A DNA stretch of 14,146 nucleotides from Litorimonas sp964565335 (GCA_964565335.1 CAZMEN010000069.1:1-14146); one strand, 5' to 3'. Shown: positions 1-8,242, counted from the stretch's first letter. Numbers and translations are program-made. Notes: generated by a model not told the origin, from the sequence alone.

Positions 1-40
1 CCGCTTCCCGGAAAACATCCAAGACATCATCAGTATTCAT
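1..40 (-). CDS. pyrE: Orotate phosphoribosyltransferase PyrE, N-terminal fragment (cut by window edge)
   Basis: Downstream of rsh on the same strand an ATG at 40-38 opens a frame reading MNTDDVLDVFREA before the window ends. Alphaproteobacterial PyrE proteins typically begin with a very similar stretch (an acidic helix, then VLD-x-FREAGALLEGHF), and pyrE commonly follows rsh in this class. PyrE makes orotidine 5'-phosphate from orotate and PRPP in pyrimidine synthesis. The start lies 11 bases after the rsh stop, so co-transcription with rsh is likely. The upstream ribosome-binding sequence is weak (GAGACGG). Only 13 codons are visible, so the call rests on the short match plus context. Confidence 0.6.
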   Translation of the reverse strand, partial: MNTDDVLDVFREA

Positions 41-51
41 AAACCGTCTCG

Positions 52-2295
52 TTAAGTGGCGGTGAGGAGTTCACCATGTGAGCGTTCTGCCGCTATCACA
101 TAGGCACTGGTACGCAAAGCCGCAATGATTTGTGTAAGGTGACGATTATCGCGTACCTCCACATCCATGACCATGTCAAAAGACACTGGGCTACGTTTCA
201 AAGTTCTAATATTGACCAAATTCCCGTCTGCTTCGCCTATTAATCGCGTCAAATCAGCTAAAGCTCCCGGAACATGCTCAACCGTCATGGTTATTCTTGA
301 AACAGCGGAGGATTGGTCAACACTGCGACGCCAAGCCAAATCGAGCCAATGATCTGGGTCAATCTGTGTTGACGAGAGCACATCACAATCGATCGTATGA
401 ATATCTATACCGCCTTTATCCTCTCCAGTATTTTGCAGCCCTACAATTCGGTCTCCTGGAATCGGGGAGCAACAATTTGAAAAATGCAAACTCACACCTC
501 GGCGCAAGCCATCCCCTTTTACATAAAGTCGAGCCGTTTCGTCCTCTATGATATCCCGGCGGCGTTTCTCTAGAGGAAGAACCTCTTCCTTACGAGCGGG
601 GAAAACCCATTCCATAAATTGAATGAGCGATAGTTTGCCGCGCCCCAAAGCTTCGAACATTTCATCGACGCTGTTCATATTTGCTCGTTTGACGGCGTCT
701 TCCATCAGCGCATCAGAAAACCCTAATTTCTCGCGGGCAAAGGCATGTTTGGCCAGCAACTCGCCGGTTCGTGTAAACTCTTCAGCTTGTCCTGTCATCG
801 TCAAGCGCCTAAGGGCGGAACGTGCCTTTCCTGTGACAACAAGACCTTCCCATCCTACCGCGGCCTCGGGCTCTCCACCCCTGATAATCTTGACAACATC
901 GCCGTTATTTAGCGGACGACGCAGGGGATGCTTCTTGCCGTTAACAACAGCGCCAATACAGGTGTCGCCAACTTTAGTATGCACAGCATAAGCAAAATCC
1001 AAAGGCATCGCCCCGCGAGGTAGAGCGATGAGTTCGCCCTTTGGCGTAAAAGTAAAGACCTTATCCGTAAACATCTCCAATTTGGCGTGTTCAAGAAATT
1101 CGTCGGCATCTCCACTTTGTTCCATCATCTCGACAAGCGGGCGGATACGTTTAAGTGGATCAGCGCCGCTGGCTTGCGCCCGCTCCGCGTCATAGCCATA
1201 GCTTTGATCCTTATAGGCCCAATGCGCAGCAACGCCGCGTTCGGCCACATCTTCCATACGTTCCGTACGAATTTGAATTTCCACGCGACGGTTGTCAGGC
1301 GTTTGTATCGTTGTGTGTAGAGATTTATACCCATTTGGTTTCGGTACGGAGATAAAATCCCGAAACCGTCTCGGCACGGCGCGATATACATCATGTAGTA
1401 AATACAGAGCCTCGTAACACGCTTTACTATTCTCTACGATAATTCGAAACGCATAGAGGTCCGCGACATCCTCAAAGGTAATATTCTGACGTTGAAGTTT
1501 GCGCCATATCGCATAGGCGCGCTTTTCACGCCCATATATTCTAGCATTTAGGCCATATCGATCAAAATGTTCCCTCAGAGACGTAGAGATTTCGGAAATC
1601 GCCTCGCCCTGCTCTGACCGCCAATCATTAAATAGCTTTTCAACAGACTCAAAGGCGGACGGGTTGATATATCGAAAAGATAAGTCTTCAAGTTCCGTAC
1701 AGATTCGATCCATGCCAACACGCCGGGCAAGAGGCGCATAGATTTCCAATGTTTCGCGCGCAATCCGCTTTCGAGACTCGGCCTTAGGGTGAAAATTCAA
1801 AGTTCGCATATTGTGCAAGCGATCACACAACTTCACTAGCAGAACACGCACATCCTTACTCATCGCCAACACAAATTTTTGGAAGTTTTCAGCTTGCGCT
1901 TGCTCTCTTGTTGCATTGGGTAGGCTCAACTGTCCGAGTTTTGTCACGCCATTGACCAAATCTGCAATTTCAGGCGTAAATTCTTCGGCAAGCTCCTCAT
2001 AGGTTGTTTCAGTATCTTCTAAAACATCATGGAGAAGTGCTGTGCACACTGTTGCAACATCCAAGTGCAAGTCAGCCAAAATTCCAGCAACTTCGATGGG
2101 ATGGGCGTAATATGGGTCACCTGAATGGCGTTTTTGTTCGCCATGTGCTTTGACCGAGAAAACGTAAGCCTTGTTTAGTAAAGCTTCATCGACAGAAGGA
2201 TCATAATTGCGCACGCGCTCAACCAATTCGAATTGGCGGAGATAGGTCACCGGTTTCTTCTCAGGTTGTTCTTCGATTTCGATCGGCTTATTCAC
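52..2295 (-). CDS. rsh: Bifunctional (p)ppGpp synthetase/hydrolase, RelA/SpoT (Rsh) family
   Basis: This 747-residue protein has the full long-Rsh architecture and makes and degrades the alarmone (p)ppGpp in the cytosol. The N-terminal HD hydrolase is visible, with H51, YAHP (63-66), LLHD (87-90) and LCDRLHN (156-162), so hydrolysis should be intact. The synthetase follows at about 245-365, including RRFRDFISVPKPNGYKSLHT (309-328) and EIQIRTERM (339-347). A TGS domain lies at about 409-471, a conserved cysteine/histidine segment at about 605-640 (C608, C609, H633, C637), and a C-terminal ACT domain at 667-745. Intact HD and synthetase motifs suit the single bifunctional Rsh usual in alphaproteobacteria. 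The first start is GTG at 2295 with no clear Shine-Dalgarno. An in-frame GTG at 2250 (V16), just before the conserved YLRQFELVERV, is preceded by GAGAAG and may be the true start. The rpoZ terminator upstream implies a separate promoter for rsh. Confidence 0.97.
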   Translation of the reverse strand: MNKPIEIEEQPEKKPVTYLRQFELVERVRNYDPSVDEALLNKAYVFSVKAHGEQKRHSGDPYYAHPIEVAGILADLHLDVATVCTALLHDVLEDTETTYEELAEEFTPEIADLVNGVTKLGQLSLPNATREQAQAENFQKFVLAMSKDVRVLLVKLCDRLHNMRTLNFHPKAESRKRIARETLEIYAPLARRVGMDRICTELEDLSFRYINPSAFESVEKLFNDWRSEQGEAISEISTSLREHFDRYGLNARIYGREKRAYAIWRKLQRQNITFEDVADLYAFRIIVENSKACYEALYLLHDVYRAVPRRFRDFISVPKPNGYKSLHTTIQTPDNRRVEIQIRTERMEDVAERGVAAHWAYKDQSYGYDAERAQASGADPLKRIRPLVEMMEQSGDADEFLEHAKLEMFTDKVFTFTPKGELIALPRGAMPLDFAYAVHTKVGDTCIGAVVNGKKHPLRRPLNNGDVVKIIRGGEPEAAVGWEGLVVTGKARSALRRLTMTGQAEEFTRTGELLAKHAFAREKLGFSDALMEDAVKRANMNSVDEMFEALGRGKLSLIQFMEWVFPARKEEVLPLEKRRRDIIEDETARLYVKGDGLRRGVSLHFSNCCSPIPGDRIVGLQNTGEDKGGIDIHTIDCDVLSSTQIDPDHWLDLAWRRSVDQSSAVSRITMTVEHVPGALADLTRLIGEADGNLVNIRTLKRSPVSFDMVMDVEVRDNRHLTQIIAALRTSAYVIAAERSHGELLTAT

Positions 2296-2374
2296 GACTT
2301 AAGCATAACAATAAACCGAGTTTCAGCAATCCTAAACTACCGCAGATTAACCTTGAAAACTTGACACAAAAAAA

Positions 2375-2392
2375 ACCGCCTAGGAAGGCGGT
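2375..2392 (-). terminator. Rho-independent terminator of rpoZ
   Basis: A perfect 7-bp stem (ACCGCCT / AGGCGGT, loop of four) lies 22 bases after the rpoZ stop. On the minus strand it is followed by a run of eight T (the A tract at 2368-2375 on the plus strand). This is a textbook intrinsic terminator for rpoZ, placed between rpoZ and rsh, so it separates their transcription at least in part. Confidence 0.9.
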
Positions 2393-2414
2393 CATTTTAA
2401 AATATTGTCAGAGG

Positions 2415-2786
2415 TTAGAACCGTGAGGAACTGTCATTATCACGGTCACCTTGTAAAGCGCGCATCAAATCAGCTTCATCCATTTCGGCTGGCTGTGCTT
2501 CGCCTTGGCCAATCGCGAGCAATGGTGCGTCTTCTTCCTCTTCCGGAAGGTCATCATCAAAGATAACGCGCTGAAGTCCAACAACAAGGCTTTCACGAAG
2601 CTCGTCCATGTCTAAAGTTTCTTCAGCCAATTCACGAAGCGAAACAACGGGTGTCTTATCATTGTCACGATCCACTGTCAGAGCTGAACCAGCGGCAATG
2701 TTACGCGAACGGTGCGCAGCCAAGAGAACCAAATCAAAACGATTCGGGACTTTTTCAATACAATCTTCAACGGTAACGCGCGCCAT
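2415..2786 (-). CDS. rpoZ: DNA-directed RNA polymerase subunit omega
   Basis: Omega is the small RNA polymerase subunit that helps fold and hold beta-prime. The 123-residue product begins MARVTVEDCIEKVPNRFDLV, with the family signature NRFDLVLLAAHR (15-26), then DRDNDKTPVVSLREL (39-53), the equivalent of the usual DNDKNPVVALREI. Residues from about 77 on form a long acidic tail (DDDLPEEEED and beyond), longer than in E. coli omega but common in alphaproteobacteria. The pentapeptide DRDND occurs twice (39-43 and 114-118), with different codons. The ATG start has AGGA about 8 bases upstream. A strong terminator follows. It sits between folK and rsh on the same strand, the common alphaproteobacterial arrangement linking omega with the (p)ppGpp enzyme. 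Confidence 0.96.
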   Translation of the reverse strand: MARVTVEDCIEKVPNRFDLVLLAAHRSRNIAAGSALTVDRDNDKTPVVSLRELAEETLDMDELRESLVVGLQRVIFDDDLPEEEEDAPLLAIGQGEAQPAEMDEADLMRALQGDRDNDSSSRF

Positions 2787-2836
2787 AGGGGCATCCTGTC
2801 AGTCTGAGTGATACTATAATCAGCAAATAGGCGCGT

Positions 2837-2865
2837 GCTATATAGCCGCGCGGGTTAAAAAGCAA
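2837..2865 (-). promoter_or_regulatory. Candidate sigma-70-type promoter for rpoZ
   Basis: On the minus strand TTGCTT (2865-2860) and TATAGC (2842-2837) are separated by 17 bases, each matching four of six consensus bases. The site lies in the 89-base gap between folK and rpoZ, about 50 bases before the rpoZ start. It was chosen by eye from the only plausible pair in this gap and has no experimental support. Confidence 0.35.
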
Positions 2866-2875
2866 GACAGAGAAT

Positions 2876-3406
2876 TCAGTCAAAGCCTTTCACATTGATC
2901 CAATTTCGTTCAATAATGTGGTGCGCCAAAACATCTGAGGTCGGCAACCGCCCAACCCCGTCAACCGCCGTCAAACCGCTTCGAGGATGAGACCAGCTTT
3001 GTGCAATTTCCAGAAGCGGCAGTAAAACAAACGGCCGGGCCATCATACGCGGGTGTGGCAAGGTTACCTTGCCTGTTTCTACCTGCCCTTTATAATCAAC
3101 GATATCCAGATCAAGGGGCCGAGGCGCATTGACAGTTTTCCGTTCGCGGCCAAAACTCTCTTCAATTTTATGAAGTTTTTCCAAGAGTGAATCGGGCATC
3201 AACGAAGTTTGAACCGCAATGACAGCATTCACATAATCCGGATGACCTTTCCCTGCGGGCCACGCTGGACTATGCCACAAAGATGAGGTTTTCGTGGTTA
3301 CAATGCCATATCGCCGCAATTCACTAATCGCTTTAACGAAATTTCTTTTCGGATTGGACAAATTAGCGCCCAGAGCGATATAGATTGAAGGTATATTCAC
3401 TTCCAA
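2876..3406 (-). CDS. folK: 2-amino-4-hydroxy-6-hydroxymethyldihydropteridine pyrophosphokinase (HPPK)
   Basis: HPPK transfers pyrophosphate from ATP to 6-hydroxymethyl-7,8-dihydropterin in folate synthesis. The 176-residue protein has YIALGANLSNP near the start, SSLWHSPAWP (41-50) where the pterin and ATP loops lie, and the signature FGRERKTVNAPRPLDLDIVD (85-104). D99 and D101 are the two magnesium-binding aspartates of the family, and LPHPRM (116-121) is also conserved. The reading frame opens with TTG (3406-3404), with a GTG two codons later, so the start is a non-ATG codon. GGA sits upstream of the TTG at usable spacing. It starts only 24 bases from the divergent NYN gene. The protein is somewhat longer than E. 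coli HPPK because of extra C-terminal residues. Confidence 0.95.
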   Translation of the reverse strand: MEVNIPSIYIALGANLSNPKRNFVKAISELRRYGIVTTKTSSLWHSPAWPAGKGHPDYVNAVIAVQTSLMPDSLLEKLHKIEESFGRERKTVNAPRPLDLDIVDYKGQVETGKVTLPHPRMMARPFVLLPLLEIAQSWSHPRSGLTAVDGVGRLPTSDVLAHHIIERNWINVKGFD

Positions 3407-3430
3407 AGTTTTCCGGACAGACCTAATTTT

Positions 3431-4024
3431 ATGGCTTTTTACCCTGACGAACGCCTCGCAATTTTCATAGACGGTGCAAATCTCTACTCGACCGCGAAGA
3501 CGTTGGACTATGACATTGATTACAAGAAGTTGTTAGAGCTTTTTAAGAATAAAAGCCGTCTCATCCAGGCGAAATATTACACAGCGCTTCTAGAGCATGA
3601 TGATTATTCCCCCATCCGTCCGCTTATGGATTGGCTAGACTACAATGGATACCATCTTGTGACCAAACCCGCTAAGAGTTACACTGATAGAGACGGTCGG
3701 AACCGTATCAAAGGCAATATGGATATTGAGATGGTCATTGATATGGTCTCGCTAGCGCCCCACGTCGACCATATGATTTTAGTGTCCGGTGACGGGGATT
3801 TTCGCGCGGCGCTCGAAGCTGTTCAAAAACAAGGAGTACGCGTGAGTGTCCTCTCAACCCTTAAATCTAAACCGCCAATGCTTGCCGATGAATTGCGGCG
3901 CCAAGCCAATGATGTCATTGAGCTTGCGGATCTGGGGCCTTTAATCGGGAGACCAAAGAGGGATTACAGCTCTCACGACGAGACTCACGAGGACGAGGAT
4001 TACGATGAGAGTATACAGTCATGA
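3431..4024 (+). CDS. LabA-like NYN-domain protein (predicted PIN-like RNase)
   Basis: The 197-residue protein is a compact NYN (PIN-fold) domain with a short acidic tail. The acidic residues that define the metal site of the fold are present: IDGAN (13-17, D14), KGNMDIEMVIDM (94-105, D98 and D104) and SGDGDF (119-124, D121 and D123). The FIDGANLYSTAKTL opening is characteristic of the LabA/DUF88 group, for which RNase activity is predicted and partly shown in relatives. The target here is unknown. Residues 181-197 are rich in D, E and H (SHDETHEDEDYDES) and look disordered. The ATG fits the conserved family N-terminus, but no Shine-Dalgarno is visible. The stop overlaps the start of the next gene (ATGA at 4021-4024), so the two are translationally coupled. 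Its start is 24 bases from divergent folK. Confidence 0.9.
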   Translation: MAFYPDERLAIFIDGANLYSTAKTLDYDIDYKKLLELFKNKSRLIQAKYYTALLEHDDYSPIRPLMDWLDYNGYHLVTKPAKSYTDRDGRNRIKGNMDIEMVIDMVSLAPHVDHMILVSGDGDFRAALEAVQKQGVRVSVLSTLKSKPPMLADELRRQANDVIELADLGPLIGRPKRDYSSHDETHEDEDYDESIQS

Positions 4025-4683
4025 GTGAGGCTTTCACAACCGAACCCCCTTATGAATGCGACCGTTGCCCAAGATTGCGGGATTTCATTCTTGAGAATCG
4101 TCAAAAGTTTCCTGATTTTTTCAATGCCCCTGTCCCGAGCTTCGGGCCGGAAGACGCTGAGCTCCTAATCATTGGGCTAGCGCCGGGATTAAAAGGCGCA
4201 AACGCGACGGGACGCCCATTTACAGGGGATTACGCAGGCGACCTTCTCTATAAAGCTTTGGGTGAGTTTGGGCTTTCAAATAAACGATATAATGGTCATG
4301 CAAAGGACGGCCTCACCTTACACCGCACTATGATCACAAATGCTGTGCGCTGCGTCCCACCTCAAAACAAACCCGTTGGCTCAGAGATAAATACCTGCAG
4401 AGATTATTTGATTGGGCAAATTCAAGCCTTACCGAAATTGAAGGCGTTGATGTGCTTAGGGAAAATTAGTCATGACAGCACAATCCGGAGTCTGGGTTTG
4501 CGTTTGAAAGACTACCCGTTCGGTCATAATGTCTCTTACGAAATTGGCAGCAGCAAAAATGGACGCGAATTGACCCTGTTCTCAAGCTATCATTGCTCTC
4601 GTTACAACACAAATACGAAGCGCCTTACGGAAGAAATGTTCTTTGACGTTTTCGCCAACATACTCAGTCATATTGACTATTAG
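4021..4683 (+). CDS. Family 5 uracil-DNA glycosylase (UDGb type), 4Fe-4S
   Basis: This enzyme removes uracil, and in relatives other deaminated bases, from DNA to start base-excision repair. The 220-residue protein has active-site motif IGLAPGLKGANATGRPFTGD (51-70), in which family 5 enzymes lack the catalytic Asp or Asn of other UDGs. The second motif is SSYHCSRYNTNTKRLT (188-203), with H191 matching the conserved His. Four cysteines at 13, 16, 111 and 126 (CDRC, then NAVRC and NTC) fit the iron-sulfur ligands of families 4 and 5. The GANxTGRPFTGD form points to family 5 rather than 4. It overlaps the NYN gene by four bases and probably depends on that gene for translation. It converges on smpB. 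Confidence 0.93.
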   Translation: MSEAFTTEPPYECDRCPRLRDFILENRQKFPDFFNAPVPSFGPEDAELLIIGLAPGLKGANATGRPFTGDYAGDLLYKALGEFGLSNKRYNGHAKDGLTLHRTMITNAVRCVPPQNKPVGSEINTCRDYLIGQIQALPKLKALMCLGKISHDSTIRSLGLRLKDYPFGHNVSYEIGSSKNGRELTLFSSYHCSRYNTNTKRLTEEMFFDVFANILSHIDY

Positions 4684-4688
4684 ATGAG

Positions 4689-4710
4689 AGGTTAACTACA
4701 GCCTTAACCT
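4689..4710. repeat. Small inverted repeat between convergent UDG and smpB genes
   Basis: AGGTTAA (4689-4695) and TTAACCT (4704-4710) can form a 7-bp stem with an 8-base loop in the 30-base gap between the two convergent stops. Neither strand has a T run after it, so it is not a standard intrinsic terminator. It may slow or end transcription weakly in both directions, or mean nothing. Confidence 0.3.
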
Positions 4711-4713
4711 TAA

Positions 4714-5190
4714 CTAACCGCGTTCGCGCATGAGGCGAGCTTTTTGTTTTTGCCAATCACGGTTTTTCTCCGTTTGGCGTTTATCGTAATTTTGCTTACC
4801 TGCACCTATGCCTATTAGTATCTTCGCGCGACCGGTATCATTAAAATAGAGCTTGAGCGGAACAACCGTCCGACCCTTACGCTGCGTCTCGCCCAAAAGA
4901 ACATTTATTTCGCGCCGCTTTAGAAGGAGTTTTCTTGGTCGGGTCGGGTTATGGTTAAATTGACTGGCGGGTTCATAAATCGGGATATTGGCGTTTATCA
5001 ACCACGCTTCATTACCCTCAACACTGACATAGGCCTCGGCTATATTGGCTTTACCCGCGCGCAATGACTTAACCTCCGTACCAAGAAGCTGAATGCCTGC
5101 CTCAAGATTATCTTCAATCGCATAATTGTATCGTGCCTTACGATTTTCCGCGATTTGTGTCTTAGGCTTTTTATCTTTTGCTTTGGCCAT
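4714..5190 (-). CDS. smpB: SsrA (tmRNA)-binding protein SmpB
   Basis: SmpB binds tmRNA and brings it to stalled ribosomes in trans-translation. The 158-residue protein has the family landmarks: IAENRKARYNY (13-23), EAGIQLLGTEVKSLRAGK (30-47), AYVSVEGNEAWLINANI (53-69), and the basic C-terminal tail KNRDWQKQKARLMRERG that enters the ribosomal decoding site. Length is normal. The ATG overlaps the dapA stop as TAATG, with GGAG in the dapA end as ribosome-binding site, so translation is coupled to dapA. No tmRNA gene is visible in the window. Confidence 0.97.
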   Translation of the reverse strand: MAKAKDKKPKTQIAENRKARYNYAIEDNLEAGIQLLGTEVKSLRAGKANIAEAYVSVEGNEAWLINANIPIYEPASQFNHNPTRPRKLLLKRREINVLLGETQRKGRTVVPLKLYFNDTGRAKILIGIGAGKQNYDKRQTEKNRDWQKQKARLMRERG

Positions 5191-6080
5191 TAGGCTCCAG
5201 TATCCCTAAACGAAATATCTGCACGGTGCATGGCCGCTTTGACCGCAGACTGCGTGGCCTCTGTGCAAGGCGTCATTGGCAGCCGAACATCCAGGTGCAT
5301 TTTCCCCATTAGTGATAAGGCATACTTTGTGGGCGCGGGGCTGGGGCAGAGGAACAAATCCTTGTGTAAGCGATCCAATTTTGCATTCATCGTTTTCGCC
5401 GCAGCGTAATTACCATTTAACATCGCTTCGTGAAACTCAGCATAAGCCTTCGGGGCAATATTCGACCCGACCGAAATCGCACCATTACCGCCATGTACAC
5501 TGTGGCCCATGGACGTTCCGTCATCACCGGACAATTGTATGAAACCTTCTCCGCACAAATCAACAATGCCCTGCACGCGATCCACATCGCCAGTCGCATC
5601 TTTACATCCAATGACAGTCGGCAGTTCGCCCAAACGCCCCATTGTTTCATTCTCTATGTCAACAATACTGCGCGATGGAACGTTATAGACGACAATCGGG
5701 ATGTCGACAGCCTCGGAAATGGCTTTGAAATGCTGGTAAATGCCCTCTTGGTTTGGCTTGTTGTAATAGGGGGTCACAACTAAAGCTGCGTTGGCACCTT
5801 CTTCTTTCGCATGCTGAGCGTAGGCAATCGACACGCTAGTCTCGTTTGACCCTGCTCCGGCAATAACCGGGACGCGTCCACCGGCTGCTTCAACACATAA
5901 TGCAATGACGCGGCGATGCTCAGCATCTGACAAAGTTGCAGATTCACCTGTCGTACCGCACGGCACTAAACCGTGCGTACCGCTTTCAATTTGCCAATTG
6001 ACGAATTTTTGGAAAGAATCCTCATCAATTCGCCCATTTTTGAAGGGCGTTACTAAGGCTGTTATAGACCCTTTAATCAT
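5190..6080 (-). CDS. dapA: 4-hydroxy-tetrahydrodipicolinate synthase
   Basis: DapA condenses pyruvate with aspartate semialdehyde, the committed step to diaminopimelate (for peptidoglycan) and lysine. The 296-residue protein is a normal-length TIM-barrel aldolase of this family. CGTTGESATL (41-50) carries the conserved TT pair, TPYYNKPNQEG (103-113) the tyrosine near the active site, VYNVPSRS (131-138) the catalytic Y132, and IGCKDATGD (157-165) the Schiff-base lysine K160. The ATG is the family start; the ribosome-binding site is weak (GAAAG). It is translationally coupled to smpB downstream and divergent from the lytic transglycosylase across 53 bases. Confidence 0.97.
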   Translation of the reverse strand: MIKGSITALVTPFKNGRIDEDSFQKFVNWQIESGTHGLVPCGTTGESATLSDAEHRRVIALCVEAAGGRVPVIAGAGSNETSVSIAYAQHAKEEGANAALVVTPYYNKPNQEGIYQHFKAISEAVDIPIVVYNVPSRSIVDIENETMGRLGELPTVIGCKDATGDVDRVQGIVDLCGEGFIQLSGDDGTSMGHSVHGGNGAISVGSNIAPKAYAEFHEAMLNGNYAAAKTMNAKLDRLHKDLFLCPSPAPTKYALSLMGKMHLDVRLPMTPCTEATQSAVKAAMHRADISFRDTGA

Positions 6081-6133
6081 CTTGTACTTTCATGTAGCCA
6101 ACGAATCACTCAAAGAGAAATGCGCAGGAATTA

Positions 6134-8239
6134 ATGCGGATAATAATGACGCCTCATAACGGTCATCTATGCTATCAAGCAAGGCTTGCTTTTACACGGT
6201 GTGTAACAGCTTTCAAATCTCTACATTTAAAAATCGTCGGAATTATGGCTCTTTGCATATTCCTTCTATCGCAGACCGCCTCTGCTATCGAAATTCCTTC
6301 ACCTCGAATCAAACCGACCCCGCCCGCCCTATCACAATTTCTGAATGACAAAGATGCACGCGCATTACGTAAAGCTATCGCCGCATCAAAACGCGGGAGC
6401 TGGACAGAATTTCGTCGATATCACCAAGGCATTCAGGATCCGCTGGCCAAAGATCTTTTGACGTGGGTTCGGGCCACCAAAGATCCGAACGCGCCACAGA
6501 GCCTTTTAACGACAGCTGCGCATAATCTCTCTGATTGGCCTCGCCAAACCTCTATTCGGGCGAAAGCTGAAGCGAACCTATTTGATAGCCCCCCCTCTGC
6601 CAGAAATGTCGTGGAATGGTTCAAAGGCCGAGATCCTGTGTCTGGTGAAGGCCGTGCCGCTCTTGCTCGAGCCTATTATGAACTCGGTAATAATGAAACG
6701 GCCGATATGTGGCTACGTTCAGCATGGCGCGAGTCTAAATTAACCCGTGATCGCCAGAAAAAAGTTTTTGGTGAGTTTAAATCCAAACTCACACGCGATG
6801 ATCACGCGGTGCGCGCCGACCATCTGATATGGAATGGACGGAGCCATTTCACAAAAGCACGAGCTCTCCTCCCGCTTATGGCATCAGATGAGCGTAAACT
6901 TATGGATGCCCGCATCCGAGTCGCGGCGAATCGCTCCGGCATGGACTCGGCCATCAAAGCCGTCCCCGTTAAATATAAAGAGGATACAGGCTTACTTTTT
7001 GAACGTGCAAAATGGCGTCGCAAAAAGAAAACTAAGAAATATGCTCTACCAGTTTACAAAAACGTAAAAATAGCTCCTCTCAGCGAACCAGGTCGAGAAG
7101 CGCTCTGGCGTGAAGAAAAACTGATGGCCTATTGGCTGATTAGCGAGAAACGCTATCAAGATGCTTATCATCTTACCCTTAATCATGGTTTTGAACGTGG
7201 GACTGAATTTGCCGAAGCCGAATTTTTGGCAGGTTGGTTAGCCCTACGTAAACTCAACAATCGAGTAGCCGCCGAGCAACATTTTCGTAATTTGGCAGAA
7301 GCCGTCTCAACACCCGTCTCTTTGGCCAGAGGGTATTATTGGTTGGGACGCTCTCAATCGGGAACAAATCGCCTGCAATCTTTTCAAAGAGCGGCGCAAT
7401 ATCCCAATACTTTTTATGGTCAACTGGCTCTGACACAATTGAATGATGGTGTGCCGCTACTGGTCCTTCCTTCCGAAGCCTCTTACGGCACTGCTTTAGC
7501 CATGCTGAGTGTAGATCGCCGGGTAAAAGCAATGAAGCTATTGGCTGAAGCTGGAGAAGAACGGCTTTATTCACAATTCTCATTTCATTTAGATGATGTC
7601 CTTGAAACGCCGGAGGATTTATCAGCCTTAGCCCAGATAGCCAAAGACTATGGGTATATGCGCCCCTCTTTGCGAGCCGCTAAACAAGCAGGTCGTTTCC
7701 AAACCATGTTGACCGAATCAGGCTATCCAATTGTGCAAGTGATTGAGAATATGCCCGACACATTCGAGAAAGCTTTCGTCTACGCTATCGCCCGTCAAGA
7801 GACAGAGTTTGAAACCAACGCTGTCAGTTCTGCGCGAGCCTATGGTTTGATGCAGATGATTAATGCGACGGCGAAATATACCGCCCGTAAACACCGTATT
7901 CCCTATAGTCAGTCCCGCCTCTTGACTGATGCTGATTATGCGGCGACGCTAGGGGCACACCATTTAAACGATTTACTCGCGCGTTGGGATGGTTCCTACG
8001 TCTTAGCCGCCGTCTCATATAACGCTGGGCCGCATCGTGCGCGGCAGTGGATAAAGAAATATGGCGACCCAAGAACCGGAGAAATTGACCCAATTGATTG
8101 GATTGAAGCCACCCCATTCTCTGAGACCAGAAATTACGTGCAGAGAGTTATGGAGAATATGCAGGTCTATCGTGCTCGACGAAACGGTAACATCCATCCG
8201 CTTCATTTGGAACGCGACTTACGCTCAGGTCAGCAATAA
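6134..8239 (+). CDS. slt: Soluble lytic murein transglycosylase (Slt family), exported
   Basis: It cleaves the MurNAc-GlcNAc bond of peptidoglycan in the periplasm, leaving 1,6-anhydroMurNAc ends. The 701-residue protein begins with a long basic n-region and a hydrophobic stretch (IVGIMALCIFLL, 34-45) ending SQTASA, with likely signal peptidase cleavage after A51. Residues of about 70-530 are alpha-helical superhelix sequence like the U domain of Slt70. The C-terminal SLT domain starts near 540: AIARQETEFETNAVSS (551-566) with catalytic Glu E556, YGLMQMINATA (570-580) and VSYNAGPHRARQW (627-639). The ATG at 6134 has AGGA five bases upstream. A start at a later Met (M5) would change only the n-region. 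It is divergent from dapA and converges with the next gene, with three bases between the stops. Confidence 0.94.
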   Translation: MRIIMTPHNGHLCYQARLAFTRCVTAFKSLHLKIVGIMALCIFLLSQTASAIEIPSPRIKPTPPALSQFLNDKDARALRKAIAASKRGSWTEFRRYHQGIQDPLAKDLLTWVRATKDPNAPQSLLTTAAHNLSDWPRQTSIRAKAEANLFDSPPSARNVVEWFKGRDPVSGEGRAALARAYYELGNNETADMWLRSAWRESKLTRDRQKKVFGEFKSKLTRDDHAVRADHLIWNGRSHFTKARALLPLMASDERKLMDARIRVAANRSGMDSAIKAVPVKYKEDTGLLFERAKWRRKKKTKKYALPVYKNVKIAPLSEPGREALWREEKLMAYWLISEKRYQDAYHLTLNHGFERGTEFAEAEFLAGWLALRKLNNRVAAEQHFRNLAEAVSTPVSLARGYYWLGRSQSGTNRLQSFQRAAQYPNTFYGQLALTQLNDGVPLLVLPSEASYGTALAMLSVDRRVKAMKLLAEAGEERLYSQFSFHLDDVLETPEDLSALAQIAKDYGYMRPSLRAAKQAGRFQTMLTESGYPIVQVIENMPDTFEKAFVYAIARQETEFETNAVSSARAYGLMQMINATAKYTARKHRIPYSQSRLLTDADYAATLGAHHLNDLLARWDGSYVLAAVSYNAGPHRARQWIKKYGDPRTGEIDPIDWIEATPFSETRNYVQRVMENMQVYRARRNGNIHPLHLERDLRSGQQ

Positions 8240-8242
8240 CAG

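Noticed and set aside
909..1394. Open frames antisense or out of frame within rsh
   Set aside because: They are covered by the well-conserved rsh frame and show no family motifs or ribosome-binding sites.
4684..4713. Bidirectional intrinsic terminator between the UDG and smpB genes
   Set aside because: The 7-bp stem is AT-rich and no T run follows on either strand; listed only as an inverted repeat.
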